A stretch of 35,703 bases of DNA, from NCBI RefSeq assembly GCF_000003605.2, contig NW_003111970.1:417186-452888 (forward strand), read 5' to 3'. Shown here piece after piece: positions 1 through 11,250 of the stretch. A program made the position numbers and the translations under genes. The notes under the pieces were generated by a model. The model had not been told where the DNA came from. It saw only the letters and a program-made list of their open reading frames with translations, and did no database searches. The stretch comes from Saccoglossus kowalevskii (Eukaryota > Hemichordata > Enteropneusta > Harrimaniidae). The number at the start of each line of letters is the position of its first letter. Within the stretch, counting starts at the first letter, position 1.

Positions 1-137
1 GAATTTTGTTATCGGTTGGCTTAATATAACCCCAACGGACCGTATTTTTGTGAAAGATTGGTATTTTTGTCCTGATTTGTAGGAATCTGAAAAACGCGTT
101 TCACAACTTGTATCTTATTTAGTTTTATGCGTCATTC

Positions 138-148
138 AAGATGGCGGC
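138..148 (+). promoter_or_regulatory. YY1-like motif AAGATGGCGGC
   Basis: The sequence AAGATGGCGGC matches the core consensus bound by YY1-type zinc-finger proteins in animals. Six further GCCAT or ATGGC cores follow within 1.5 kb (about 599, 734, 805, 1011, 1123 and 1567), mostly without the flanking bases of the full consensus. Binding is only inferred. The short motif could occur by chance or belong to an old repeat. Confidence 0.3.
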
Positions 149-1047
149 CCCCATATAGTAAATATCGTATTTATTTTATTATCACGTGTGCGCCAGCTGA
201 CTGTGGGTTGAATATATATATAGCGAACAAGGCTAAGGTCAATATTGTTATTATTGTACTAAATAAAATAAACATTGTTTATTGCTATGCCACTCTTGCC
301 GAAATTCCCACTGATAACATCCAGAATTTTCTCCATTCACAAGTAACTATTTCATCTCAATTCCAAAAAGTTTGTATGTACTTATATTACATAACCCCTT
401 CCACAAGATTTTTGTAGGTATCAACTAGCCACGGGGGACCGTCTGACATATGATTTCAGAAGCCGCAATGTTTACACATGACGTGTGCACACAAACAACA
501 ACAATACCGAGGATTGGGAGCCACTCAAACCTAAACAAAATGCTATATAATAGATGCACCTCATTCTTTTGGATTTTGACAAAAATGACCGATTGGCAGC
601 CATTTTGCTTTATTCATTTCTATGCCAATTCCTCACTAATACACTGCTTAATTCAGTTGAAAGTTAGTGCACAAGTACTATTATACTGTTGGATGGATTA
701 TTTTATTATTTGATCTGATTTGTAGAATTGATGGCCATTGTGTCTAAAATTACATAAATTACATGCATTCATTATATGATCCAGTTCACTATAACCGGAT
801 GTCAGCCATTTTAATGCCGAAAATGCATCAAAATTCAAGATCTCAGACAACTGTGCACGGATTTACTTTAAACTTGGTATATACAATGGTCATTTCATTT
901 TACAAGACTAGGCCCGTATATCAGATATGCCTAACAGATAAAGTTTAAACTTCCCACTTACACCATATCTGATAAATACATTTTCATTTTTTTTACCATT
1001 GAATCAAAAATGGCTAGCAGGACAAATGCAGTTCCATGGCGCTATAT

Positions 1048-1070
1048 CACACACACACACACACACACAC
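1048..1070. repeat. CA dinucleotide microsatellite
   Basis: This is an uninterrupted run of about 11 CA units, followed after GT by a further CACACACA tract to 1080. No counterpart is seen in the other module flanks. Confidence 0.9.
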
Positions 1071-1797
1071 GTCACACACATCATGTCATATATTCTGGAA
1101 ATAGATTACTCACCTGACTGTCCGCCATATTGTTTTATAGAATGCAGTAAATAGCCATGATCATGTGCACATTATATTAATTCACTCGCAATATAATACT
1201 TTCACAAGACAATTTTTCTTCAGCCAATTTATTTGTCTGTTTTTTTTTATGAAAGTATGTACAAATACAAAACACAATGGCATATCCAGGCACGTCAATT
1301 TGCACTAATAGTAATTTCACCCTACACTTTTGTCATGCGTATCTTTCAGGCATGTCTGGGCTGATTGATACATTCACTAAAATACTGAAACTGAAAAACA
1401 ATTATGTCATTGACAATGGGTGGTTCTCAATGGAGGATGTTTACTTTGTTTTAAAATACACAAGTTTACGCATGTTGTACCAATAGTACTATTCCAACTA
1501 GTGAAAAGTGTCCGAAAAATGTTTGGTTAAAAATGTCGTAATATTCTGCAACATTTTTGGTTAAAAATGGCGCAATTTTCCATTATTTTTGTTCTGAAAA
1601 CCTACTTTGTTTATCGAAAGGTCACCTATGTTTACTGATGTTTTTGCCCGAATAAGTTGAACATTGTCATTTTTCATGAAAAGTAACCGCCCTTTTTTAC
1701 ATGAGTGACCCACCTTTAATGTCTTTCCGGCGATATGTTACAGCAACCAGCCAGTCAGTGAACTAACAGCAGACGCGGCAGTGGTGCGTGTTCTCAG

Positions 1798-1832
1798 CAA
1801 TTCAGGAATGCATAATAAAACAGTATGACAAT
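1798..1832 (+). other. Exon-like leader with strong 5' splice site (copy A)
   Basis: A short segment is bounded by TTCTCAG on the left (acceptor-like) and AAT|GTAAGTAT on the right, which is close to the ideal metazoan donor. Copy B has the same arrangement at 7033-7064 with the same donor, although the segment between differs by several substitutions and 3 bases. It could be a small internal or leader exon of a duplicated transcription unit. No open frame with recognisable coding content runs through it, so it may be untranslated, or the splice sites may be fortuitous. Confidence 0.25.
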
Positions 1833-3450
1833 GTAAGTATATCAATATTCTTTTTCGAGATATATGCATCTTCGTTGTTGTATATCTAACATGTTAAAAA
1901 TTAGCCACCATGTTTACATTAACGGCAATACTGAAAGTAGTCTTTTATCATATCACAAAAATGTATGAAATGCATATCAGAACAGATGTTGAGTAGACAT
2001 CGTGTATGACAAAAAATTTGTTCATTACTATACACATGGAGAAAACCTAATTAAATTAAGTTTATACGCACTGGTAATATAACCATGTTTTTTTTGGTTG
2101 ACAGTAGATACAATCAATGAAAACATTTCTGGTATTCTTCAGCGTACATAATCATATAATATCCCAATGAAGCGCTGTTAATCTGTAAGTAGTTAATATT
2201 ACTCCACCATGCAGTCGTGTATTTGTTCAAAATCAACCACGGTTAACCATGATTAATACGAATATATTGCGTGGACAATACTGTATGTTTTGTATGTTAT
2301 ATTTCAGGAAGTTAAAACTAGATGTATAAAACATCAATTGTCTGATATCGAACACGGATGAATAGGATTGGGTGTTTTGAACGAAAGACTTACCGTGTTC
2401 ATGTGTATCCAAAACCACATTTAAAGTGTAAATGGATTGTGCGGAATCACCGAGAAATAGGACTTTTTATTTGCAGCATCAATTTGATGTGTGACGAAAC
2501 GAACAGTGCAATCAGTGGAATAAATACGACTCGATTAACTATTCGCTCAGATTTATTCCAAGTGGTGTCATGTCATAATGTATAGCGCAAATATAAGCCA
2601 ATAATTCATTTCAATCGTAACAATGCACGAATATTGTACTAATAAGGTACATTTATACTGGTGCAATTATTGCTATAGAAAAGTTGGCGGAATTATGTAT
2701 TCCATTAGTCTAAAGTACTGTATATTAGTCAGCCTGATGGCAACACTTTCCGCAATTTACGAAAGACTACAAAAACATTTTTTACGCCGCTTTACACAGT
2801 TATTTAAACTCGTACGAAATGAATATAGGACTTATAACCAACACGTTCAGTTTATTGCATTTTCTAGTTTCATCCCCCCAAGATGATTGATCTGTGTATT
2901 GTGTTTCGAATTCAATGGGAATCCTAGATAATTAAACTTTAAAAAGGCAAGTTATGTTTTCAGAGTACTACATAAGGCATTTTCAGCACGTATGGGTTGT
3001 CATAGTAATATTATGTCATGGAAGAGTTTTAAACTCATTTGAAGTATGTTCAAGTACGTTCGATTGTAAAACCGTTATATCAACTACTTCATTTATTCCA
3101 CTGCTTTTGTTACAGTTATTAATTATTCATTCCTTTTCTAACAACAACAACAACCACAAAACATATCAAGATGTTTGCAATTATTGAGTGCCACCGAAGT
3201 CTTTTTTCACAGTATACAATTATATATTTTAAAATCACGATGATAGATTAAACATGTTGTTCTTTTAACTTGATAAGATGTTGTTTAATAGTGATATTTA
3301 ACGATAGTGGTATATTTATCACGTTGGAGTGGTTTGCAGTGATTTATTTATACACATTAAATGTTTAACATATCATATTTTTAGTCTTGCGTTACCCGTA
3401 GTATTCTTTTTCAGAGCTAAACGACTAGCTGATTGACTTCTATGACAGCG

Positions 3451-3466
3451 ATGATACATGTATCAT
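3451..3466. repeat. 16-base perfect palindrome
   Basis: ATGATACATGTATCAT is self-complementary. It is kept in copy B at 8666-8681 with one change (ATGATACACGTATCAT). The copy C counterpart near 26620-26645 has lost it. It sits about 30 bases after a TTTTTCAG|AGCTAA stretch that reads like a splice acceptor in A and B. Function is unknown. Confidence 0.6.
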
Positions 3467-4453
3467 GCTATCATTCAATAAAACAAAATGCAATATTGTA
3501 TGCGTAACGACCACTCACTTTGTACCTGCCAGTAATGTGATAGTCACGGACTGTGTAATATTGTCCCCCTTATTTCACGTTTATACTTTTATTCGAGTTT
3601 ATTTTGTAACTTAACTTATTCTGAAAATAAGGTGTCACGTTATGTTCAATGCGCATATTTTAAACTTATTGATTTAAAAAACAAAGACAAAATAACATTG
3701 TAACATTTGAGTGTATGGGGAACATGAATGTATGATTGTGAGTAATATGGTGACCTGAATAAAAACGTAACGAACATTTTCCCAAATGAATATATATGGG
3801 TTTGGACAAAAAACCTGATATATATTTACATTGGTTTATTCATGTCCAATTATCCGTCTGTACTCGCTCAAACAATTTAAATTTCACGCTTCAGCTCCAT
3901 CGAAAAGTGCTGCTAGCAGTATACGTTTATTTTATCAGAGTAGGTTCATACATTGATTGCCTGGTAATTATAACCCATACATTTAGTTTAACATATATAC
4001 TTTTAGTAGATCGTCTTCTATGATGATTATGTTACATGCTAGTAATTTCGTAAGTCTGAATACAAAAACATGACATTCTCATTCTTGACTACTCAACACG
4101 CTGATGATAAAATTCTTTGCAACTGCTTGTTAAGTTAAGCCAGAGGGGATAACCGTGGGACTAAAAATAATACACACATAACAATTTAAAAAAAACAAAA
4201 CAGAATGGATGTTTGTTGACTAAAACTTACTCAATTCTAATGCATTACGAATTAATCTCTCTCTCGGTTGAAGCATAAGTGACACTTTATGTAAATGCAT
4301 AACATAACATGTTAACATATGTTATACCAAACAAAGCGCTATGTCATATACAACTAACACAAATATAATGAATGACTAAATTTACAGAAGAGTCACGGTG
4401 CATACAAAATACGATTACTTCAGACATGCAATAATGTTCATGTAGAATATATA

Positions 4454-4455
<2 letters not shown>

Positions 4456-4504
<49 letters not shown>
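4456..4504. repeat. TA microsatellite, expanded in copy A
   Basis: This is an uninterrupted TA run of about 24 units. The equivalent point in copy B (about 9671-9681) has only a few TA units, so the expansion is specific to copy A and younger than the A/B duplication. The 4344-4529 minus-strand frame is mostly the translated repeat and is not a gene. Confidence 0.9.
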
Positions 4505-4509
<5 letters not shown>

Positions 4510-5043
4510 ATGAAATTTACACTGTACAATTATTCGACCTTTCCCAGGCCTGACCATGGTATATTTTATAGCATTATATATCGCAATGCGCGGTTGTTAT
4601 GCAAGTGTTTGGAAAGATATTAATTCATGACAGTATCGCTAATTCCACTTTAGAGAACATGTTGTCATTAAAGTATTCCTACTATAGACGCAATAAATTA
4701 TGGAAATGGAGTTTTCTGATACATAGCCAAACATCGAATGGATGAAAACAGCACAATTATTCTTTCACTAAAAACATAAATAAAGTGTTACTCCCCCCGT
4801 AAATTGCATGTAGAGGATTTAGTTAATCTTTACTTACCAATCTTGGATACGTCACTCGACTAGCGTGAAGTCATTTTCATACAACATGTAATATAATGCC
4901 GGACTGTCTGGACAAACGTGTTGTTAAACAGCGCTAGGACGAGATATGGTGTAGCAGCTGCCCCTTCAGTTTTTGTAGCCTAACCATAGATGCAAAAAAA
5001 ACAAAACTTGTTGAATCATTTGTACTCATTCCCGCCTAAATCA

Positions 5044-5100
5044 GCGACGATGCCGACGTTCAGATCTGTTTACATTATAACTGGAGGAAGGATTTTATGA
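5044..5100 (+). other. Conserved block with micro-ORF (copy A)
   Basis: The block from GCGACGATGCCGACG to about 5085 is shared with B (10193-10234) and C (27459-27500) with only a few changes, in a region where C is otherwise strongly diverged. It opens a 16-codon frame starting MPTFRSVYIITGG that ends in TGA at 5098-5100. B has the same frame and stop (MPTFRSVYIITGE...), and C has a similar frame one codon shorter. The codon changes are mainly amino-acid changing, which does not favour a translated peptide. It could equally be regulatory DNA or chance conservation. Confidence 0.25.
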
Positions 5101-6080
5101 CCACAAACGTAGGAATAGACGATTACATTAATAAAGAGGGATGAGCTAGCATTGTAACAGCGTTTGTTGAACCAATCATTTTCTAGATCTGTCCCAATAT
5201 GTTCGTTCTAGCTGAACTGGTATTAATCCTTAAATCCACAATGTTTCAAGCGGTTTCATAAATTCACCGACTCGTTGTGATACGTATATGCTATTGAAAT
5301 AATGCTTGCACGTCAGTGGAGATACTTGCTTGACCAAAATATCCAGATTCAAGTGGAAAATTAAGTTCAACACATAGAGTGAATGGGCAACAGCAATTGA
5401 ATACTCTGTGGCAACCTACTGGTTAATCAAGTACAGATGTGTGTCCACTTAATGGCATTAGTTATTTTAAAGATACCTCATGAAATCCTAGTGTTGTTTA
5501 TGAGACGTCGGCGAGGGTTAAATTGAGTTCTGGATTTTCTCATTCAAATCTCGGAATGTAATGCAGCTAAACCACGCCATACACTATTTACAGCATACCA
5601 CCATTAGTTACAAAAGTAAAATGATTGATTACTCCATCGAATAAGGTATATTTATTACCTTCGTGACTCAGTTCCACAAATGGTATTTGATATTGTTTAA
5701 CAATCATTTGACGAAAATCGACTTTACTATTAAAATTTACATAAACGACAACTTCATCCATATTAAGGGTAGGTAAAACGGATAAGGAAAACTTTAATTT
5801 TAATAGTGGCTGGGTACAAAATTGATATGATGTTTACTGCTGTTTTCATTTTAAAGTCGGTGAGTTCTTTGTATAAATACATACCGCTATATTGAAAAAA
5901 GTGTGAACTAAAGGTTTTGCGCATCGATTACGACAAGGATTTGTTTATCTGATTTGGCGAGTAAAATGTATTCAACCTCGTCAGCAGTTGCGTATACGAT
6001 TATCATCTTCCAGAGTGATCAGCAACTAACTTATACACTCATATAAATCAATTGTGAGTACTTGTCAGATTAACTCTTTT

Positions 6081-6334
6081 TTTACGCACAGTAATTGAAT
6101 ATCAACCATGCGTTTTTCCGTTTCACGATTTCTCGTTCTTCTTTACAGCTGCGAAATTATTTATTATTGAAACGGAAAGATAAACACGCATTGCCTTTTA
6201 TGTGCACGTTAATATACGTATAGGATTATTGTAATGCTACTAGTTAGTTGTATCACTTAGTTCTGAAATTCAGTTTTCTTTCAAAGCGGTACGTTTAATT
6301 ACACACAGTAGTCAGGTATAAATCAAATGTTAGT
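6081..6334 (+). repeat. Near-identical 254-base block, copy A member
   Basis: This block and 11251-11504 in copy B have equal length, no indels and 3 substitutions that I can count. The surrounding A/B alignment has several-fold more differences and many indels. It contains a hairpin (arms 6108-6125 and 6168-6191). A further A/B-identical run lies upstream at about 5925-6001. Recent gene conversion or purifying selection would both explain it. Confidence 0.75.
6108..6191 (+). other. Stem-loop in conserved block (copy A)
   Basis: ATGCGT (6108-6113) pairs with ACGCAT (6186-6191), and TTTCCGTTTCA (6115-6125) pairs with TGAAACGGAAA (6168-6178). That gives 17 base pairs with one asymmetric internal loop (1 base against 7) around a 42-base loop, and an additional ATTTC/GAAAT pairing is possible inside it. 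Copy B has the same structure at 11278-11361. Copy C has a different loop but still pairs (28310-28320 with 28358-28369). It might be a structured RNA element or a DNA cruciform. The arms are shorter than a typical animal microRNA precursor and the loop is long. Confidence 0.45.
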
Positions 6335-6416
6335 TTCCACGGCAACATCACGACCTCGGAATGTTATGCTCGGTTTCATTATACATAAAATAAATAATGT
6401 CTTCTGTTTTCAGTTG

Positions 6417-6454
6417 TGTTTGCCGTTGGCGTCTCTATATACAACGCCGCATAT
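6417..6454. other. 38-base block conserved in all three M1 copies (A)
   Basis: TGTTTGCCGTTGGCGTCTCT followed by an ATATAC/ATTTAC/ACTTAC variant and AACGCCGCATAT is kept in A, B (11591-11628) and C (28709-28746), with variation only at two central positions. The flanks of C are much more diverged. A 5-base GGCGT/ACGCC pairing spans the variable centre. One + frame reads FAVGVSIYNAAY and another LCLPLASLYTTPHI. Neither stays open in all three copies downstream, so coding status is unresolved. The match to a CAG acceptor at 6411-6413 is seen in A and B but not C. Confidence 0.5.
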
Positions 6455-6627
6455 ATTGGTAAACCCAACACACCCCAGTCCAGTATTCAGACTGCCTGCA
6501 AGGCGACGTGCGATCATTTAGACATGTCAATCATACAATCACAATTATTCCATACATGACGATTACGTGCAAGAATTGTATTTGACAAAATTCAAAATTT
6601 TAGGGAAGCATAATCATTAAACTCACA

Positions 6628-6658
6628 TATAAATACTAAAACCAGGCGCGGCAAGTCA
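6628..6658 (+). promoter_or_regulatory. TATA box with initiator-like spacing (copy A)
   Basis: TATAAATA at 6628-6635 lies in a stretch preserved in all three M1 copies (B 11822-11829, C 28932-28939). A TCAG initiator-like sequence places an A at 6658, 30 bases from the first T, which is the classical spacing for RNA polymerase II promoters. In B the equivalent TCA is at 29 bases. In C the spacing is not kept. Transcription would run + strand, towards the leader-like donor of the next copy (7065). This is sequence inference only. Confidence 0.3.
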
Positions 6659-6905
6659 GATTTTTTGCTTGATATTAACATGATAGCAAATTGTTGTGCT
6701 GATAACTTCATTTGTTTATATGAATTGAAGAATTGAGAAAACGCAAATTATGTACGAAGGCAGTACAATGCTGGTACCGAACAATGATGTCCGACAGCAT
6801 ACTTTATAGTATTCTCTAGATGACCTTATTGTTTTTATTATTATTATTAAGTTTTCCCGGCTCGTAGTCATAATAATTCAAACATAAACTAGAATCGGGC
6901 TTTGC

Positions 6906-7024
6906 ATTCCTATGATGTCAAGTAACGTCATCCTATTACCGTCATGCGGTACATAGTTGCAACCGCACTTTAGGAACAAAAAAACAAGTTGACCATTGTA
7001 ATTTTTCTTGCGGCAGGGTTATGA
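6906..7024. other. Junction between M1 copies A and B
   Basis: This is a spacer of about 120 bases between the right edge of A and the left edge of B. Its first part (GAATCGGGCTTTGCATTCC...) has weak similarity to the right flank of copy C near 29240, so A rather than B may keep the ancestral right edge. No gene is seen. Confidence 0.6.
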
Positions 7025-7032
7025 ATTCTCAG

Positions 7033-7064
7033 CAATTCAGGAGCACATAAAACATTATTACAAT
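7033..7064 (+). other. Exon-like leader with strong 5' splice site (copy B)
   Basis: This is the counterpart of 1798-1832. The TTCTCAG left boundary and the CAAT|GTAAGTATATC donor are unchanged, while the middle carries substitutions and is 3 bases shorter. It lies about 400 bases downstream of the TATA-like site at 6628, a plausible first-exon or leader position, but there is no transcript evidence. Confidence 0.25.
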
Positions 7065-10000
7065 GTAAGTATATCAATATTTGTTTGCGAGATATATACA
7101 TCTTTTCTGTTGTATATCTAACAGGTTAAACATTGACCACCATGTTTACAGTAACGGTAATTCTGAGATTGGTTCTGTATCATATCACACAAATTTGCCG
7201 ATGTAAAATGTATGAAATGCATATCTGCACAGGTGTTAAGTAGTCAACGTGTACGACAACAGTTTTGTTCATTACTATACACATGGAAAAAACCTAATTA
7301 AATTAAGTTTATACGCACTGGTAATATAACCATATTTATTTTAATTGACGAACCCAACAATAGTAGATGCAATCAGTCAACACATTTTATGGTATTCTTC
7401 AGCGTACGCAATTAATTATATAATATCTTAATGAAGCGCTGTTAATTTTTTATGCAATTAATAATACGCCACCACGCAGTGTAGTTGTTCAGAATTAACC
7501 ATGGTTCGCCATGATTAATATTATTAGAATGTAACACACGGTATACCATTACGTCTATATTGTGCGGCCAATAGTGTATGCTTTGTATGTTGTATTGTAG
7601 GAGGTTAAAACTAGAATAGGATGAATAGGGTTTGATTTTTTTCGAACGAAAATTTTACCGTGTTCATGTGTATCCAAAACAACATTAAAGTGTAACTAGA
7701 TTGTGCGGAATCACTGGGAAATGAGACATTTTATTTGCAGCATCAATCTGATGTTTGACGAAACAAGCAGTGCAATCAGTGGAATAAATATTTCAAGTGG
7801 TGTCATGTCATAATGTTTTGCGGAAATAGATAACTCATTTCAATCGTAACAATGTACGAATGTTGTACTAATAAGGTACATTTATACTGGTACAATTTAC
7901 CCTGCTGCTGGGAAGTTTTTATAGCTATAGAAAAGTTGGCGGGATTAGGTATTCCATTAGTGTAAAGTGCTGTATATTAGTCAACATGATGGTGACACTT
8001 CCCGCTATTTACGACTACAACAAGAATTCCGATTTTGTATGCCGCTTTACAAATTTATTTATAAAGCTCGTACGAAATGCATATAGGTTTTATGACTTAT
8101 AACCAACACCTTCAGATTATTGTGTTTTCCAGTTCCATCCTCCCAAGATGATTGATCTGTGTATTATGTTATGTTTTCAGAGTACTACATAAGGCATTTT
8201 CAGCACGTATGCATTGTCATAGTAATATTATGTCATGCAAAAGTCTTAAACTCATTTTGGAATAGGTTCAAGTACGTTCGATTCGTAAACGCGTTATATC
8301 AAGTACCTCATTTTATCTACTGATTTTGTTATAGATATTAATTATTCATTTCTTTTCAAGAACAACCAAGAAACCTATCAAAATGTTAGAATTTATTGAG
8401 TTCTGCATATGGCTTTTCGCACAGTATACAATTGTATATTGTGATATATATGATGATAGATTATGTATATGTTGTATTTTTCACTTAATGATATGTTGTT
8501 TAATAGTGATATTTAACGATATTGGTATATTTATCATGATGAAGTGGTTTGCAGTGATTTATTTATACACATTACATATTTAACTTATCATATTTTTAGT
8601 CTTGCGTTATACATAGTATTATTTTTCAGAGCTAAATGACAAGCTGATTAACTCCTATGACAGCGATGATACACGTATCATGATATCATTCGATGAATAA
8701 GAATGCAATATTGTAGGCATCACGATTAACTACTTTGTGCATGCAAATGTCCTGTCAGTAATTGGTTAGGTGACCAATCTCGGGCATTATAATATTGTTT
8801 CACATTGTGAGACTTATATCCCGTTTATACTTTATAGTTATTTTGTAACTTGACTTATTCTCAAAACAAGGGATCACGTTATGTCCAATGCACACATTTT
8901 AAAATTATTATTGATTTAAAAAATAATAACATTGTAACACTTGAGTGTATGGGAAACATGAATATATAATTGTCAGTAATATGGTGACCTAAATAAAAAT
9001 GTAACAAACATATATAAAAAAGACACATATATATTTACACTGGTTTATTCATGTCTAATTATCCGTCTGTACTCACTCAAACCATTTAAATTTCACGCTT
9101 CAGCTCCATCGAAAAGTGCTGCTAGCAGTAAAGTTTTTTTATCAGAGTAGGTTCATACATTGATTGCCTGGTAATTATAACCCATACATTTAGTTTAACA
9201 TATACATTTAATAAATCGCCTTCTATCACATGATTATGCTACATGCTAGTAGGACTTATCATATCAATTACAAAATGTATATTCGTAAGTTTGAATACAA
9301 AAAAAATGACATTCCCATGCTTGAGTACTAAATACGCTGATAATGAATGTCTTTGTGACTGCTTGTTAAGTCAAGCCAGAGGGGATAACCCCCTGGGACT
9401 AAAAATAATACACATATAACAGCTTTAAAAAAAGCAGAACGAATGTTTATTGACTAAAATGAATTACACGATCTCTCGGTTGAAGCATTAGTAATACTAA
9501 AACATGTAAATGCATAAAGTCAATAGTAATGTTAACATATGTTATACCAAACAAAACGTTATGCCATAAACGACTAACACAAAATATAATAAATGACTAA
9601 ATTTACAGAAGAATCACGGTACATGTAAAGTACGCTTTCAGATATGCAATAATGTTCATGTAAAATATATAGAATATATATAAGGTGATGGAATTTACAC
9701 TTTACAATTATTCGACCTTTCCCAGGCCAGACCATGGTATATTCTCTAGCAATATATATCGCCATGTGCCGTTATTGTGCAAGTGTTCGGAAAGATAGTT
9801 ATTCATGACAGTATCGCTAATTTCACTTTATAGAACATGTTGTCAATGAAGTATTCCTACTATAGACGCAATACATTTTGGAAATGAGTTTTCTGATACA
9901 TTGCCAAACATCGAATGGATGAAAACAGCACAATTATTCTTTCAGTAAAAACATAAAAAAGTGTTACTCCCCCGTAAATTGAATGAGGTGGATTTAGTCA

Positions 10001-10192
10001 ATCTTTACTTACCAATGTTGTATAGGTCACTCGACCAGCGTGAAGTCATTTTGATACAACATGTAATATAATGCCGGGCAGTCTGGACAACCGTGTTGTT
10101 AAACAGCGCTAGGACGAGATAGGCAGCTTACCCTTCATTTTTTGTAGTACTCTCTACAGATGAATCATGTGTACTCATTCCCGCCCAAATCA

Positions 10193-10249
10193 GCGTCGAT
10201 GCCGACGTTCAGATCTGTTTACATTATAACTGGAGAAAGGATGTTATGA
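10193..10249 (+). other. Conserved block with micro-ORF (copy B)
   Basis: This is the B member of the block at 5044-5100. The frame begins at the ATG at 10199 (MPTFRSVYIITGE...) and ends at a TGA in the same codon position as in A. Two or three of the 16 codons differ from A. Confidence 0.25.
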
Positions 10250-11250
10250 CCACAAACGTGGGCATAAACGATTACATTCATATAGAGGGGTGGGTAGCAT
10301 TGTTACAGCGTTTGTTGAACCAATCATTTTCTAGATTTGTTCCAATATATTCGTTCTAGCTGAACTGGAATTAATCCTTAAATCCACAATGTTTTAAGCG
10401 ATTTCATGAACCCACTGACTCGTTGTGATACGTATATGCTATTGAAATAATGCTTGCACGTCAGTGGAGATATTTGCTTGACCAAAATATCCGGATTCAA
10501 GTGGGAAATTAGGTTCAACACATAGAGTGAATGGGCAACAGCAACTAAGTGCTCTGTGGCAACCTACTGGTCAATCAAGTACAGATGTGGGTCCACTTAA
10601 TGGCATTAGTTATTATAAAGATACTTAAAAGATACATTAAATCCTAGTGTTGTTTATGAGATGTCGGCGGGGTTACATTGAGAGCTGGATTTTCTTATTC
10701 AAATCTCAGAATGTAATGCAGCTAAACCCCTCTGTACACTATGTAACTGGTTTACCAGTATACCATCATTAGTCACAAAAGTAAAATAATTGATTACTCC
10801 ATCGAATAAGGTATATTTATTCTCTTCGCGTCCTCAGTTGGTTCAGTTGAAAATTCATTGAAATTTCATAAAATTTATTTGATATTGTTTAACAACTATT
10901 CTACTATTAAAATTTATATAAACGGCAACTTCATCCATATTAAGGGTAGATAAAATGGATTAGGAATACTTTAATTTAAATAGTAGTTGATCATCTGCTG
11001 TTTACTGCTGTTTTCATTTGAAAGTCGGCGAGTTCTTTGTATAAATATATATATATCGCTATATTGAAAAAAGTATCAACTAAAGGTTTTGCGCACCGAT
11101 TACGACAAGGATTTGTTTATCTGATTTGGCGAGTAAAATGTATTCAACCTCGTCAGCAGTTGCGTATACGATCATCATCTTCCAAAGTGATCAGCAACTA
11201 ACAGCTACACTCATATGAATCCATTATGAGTACCTGTCAGATTAACGTTT

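Larger units (their letters stand above)
1..1788. other. Left flank, no gene seen
   Basis: This stretch lies outside the duplicated modules. The open frames at 127-417, 450-713, 763-948 and 1277-1486 have no family signature, no hydrophobic leader of note and no counterpart in the other copies, so I do not call them genes. It holds a CA microsatellite (1048-1070), a 14-base direct repeat 34 bases apart (1522-1535 and 1556-1569, TTTGGTTAAAAATG) and a scatter of GCCAT/ATGGC words on both strands, including one full AAGATGGCGGC at 138-148. The last ~30 bases (from about 1770, GCGGCAGTGGT) already resemble the sequence just upstream of copy B, so the module edge is not sharp. Confidence 0.6.
1789..6905 (+). 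repeat. Segmental duplication module M1, copy A
   Basis: This is the first of three copies of a roughly 5 kb module. It matches copy B (about 7025-12067) in the same orientation from TTCTCAGCAATTCAGGA at the left edge to CATAATAATTCAAACAT at the right edge, at an offset of about 5.2 kb. Identity is high: an ungapped stretch near 5210-5425 shows 15 differences in about 215 bases, and 6081-6334 shows only 3 in 254. It matches copy C more weakly and patchily. No protein gene is evident. The open frame at 2358-2585 is broken by stops and frameshifts in B and C, and the one at 3796-4023 is also not kept. I infer that A and B arose by a recent tandem duplication. Confidence 0.9.

Noticed and set aside
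2358-2585. 75-codon + frame in M1 copy A (MNRIGCFERK...)
   Set aside because: The aligned sequence in B has an early stop and indels, and C is shifted, so the frame is not maintained and it has no family features.
6108-6170. 20-codon frame MRFSVSRFLVLLYSCEIIYY, signal-peptide-like, in the conserved block
   Set aside because: Copy C has an unrelated frame at this place, and the pattern is better explained by the hairpin arms than by a peptide.
6327-6521. 64-codon + frame crossing the 38-base block in copy A
   Set aside because: An equivalent frame is open in B but stops in C soon after the block. Downstream indels between copies are not multiples of three, so a protein gene is not supported.
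8383-8583. 66-codon hydrophobic, Cys-rich + frame in M1 copy B
   Set aside because: The same region in copies A and C does not keep the frame. Hydrophobic and Ile/Tyr-rich content is expected from AT-rich DNA.
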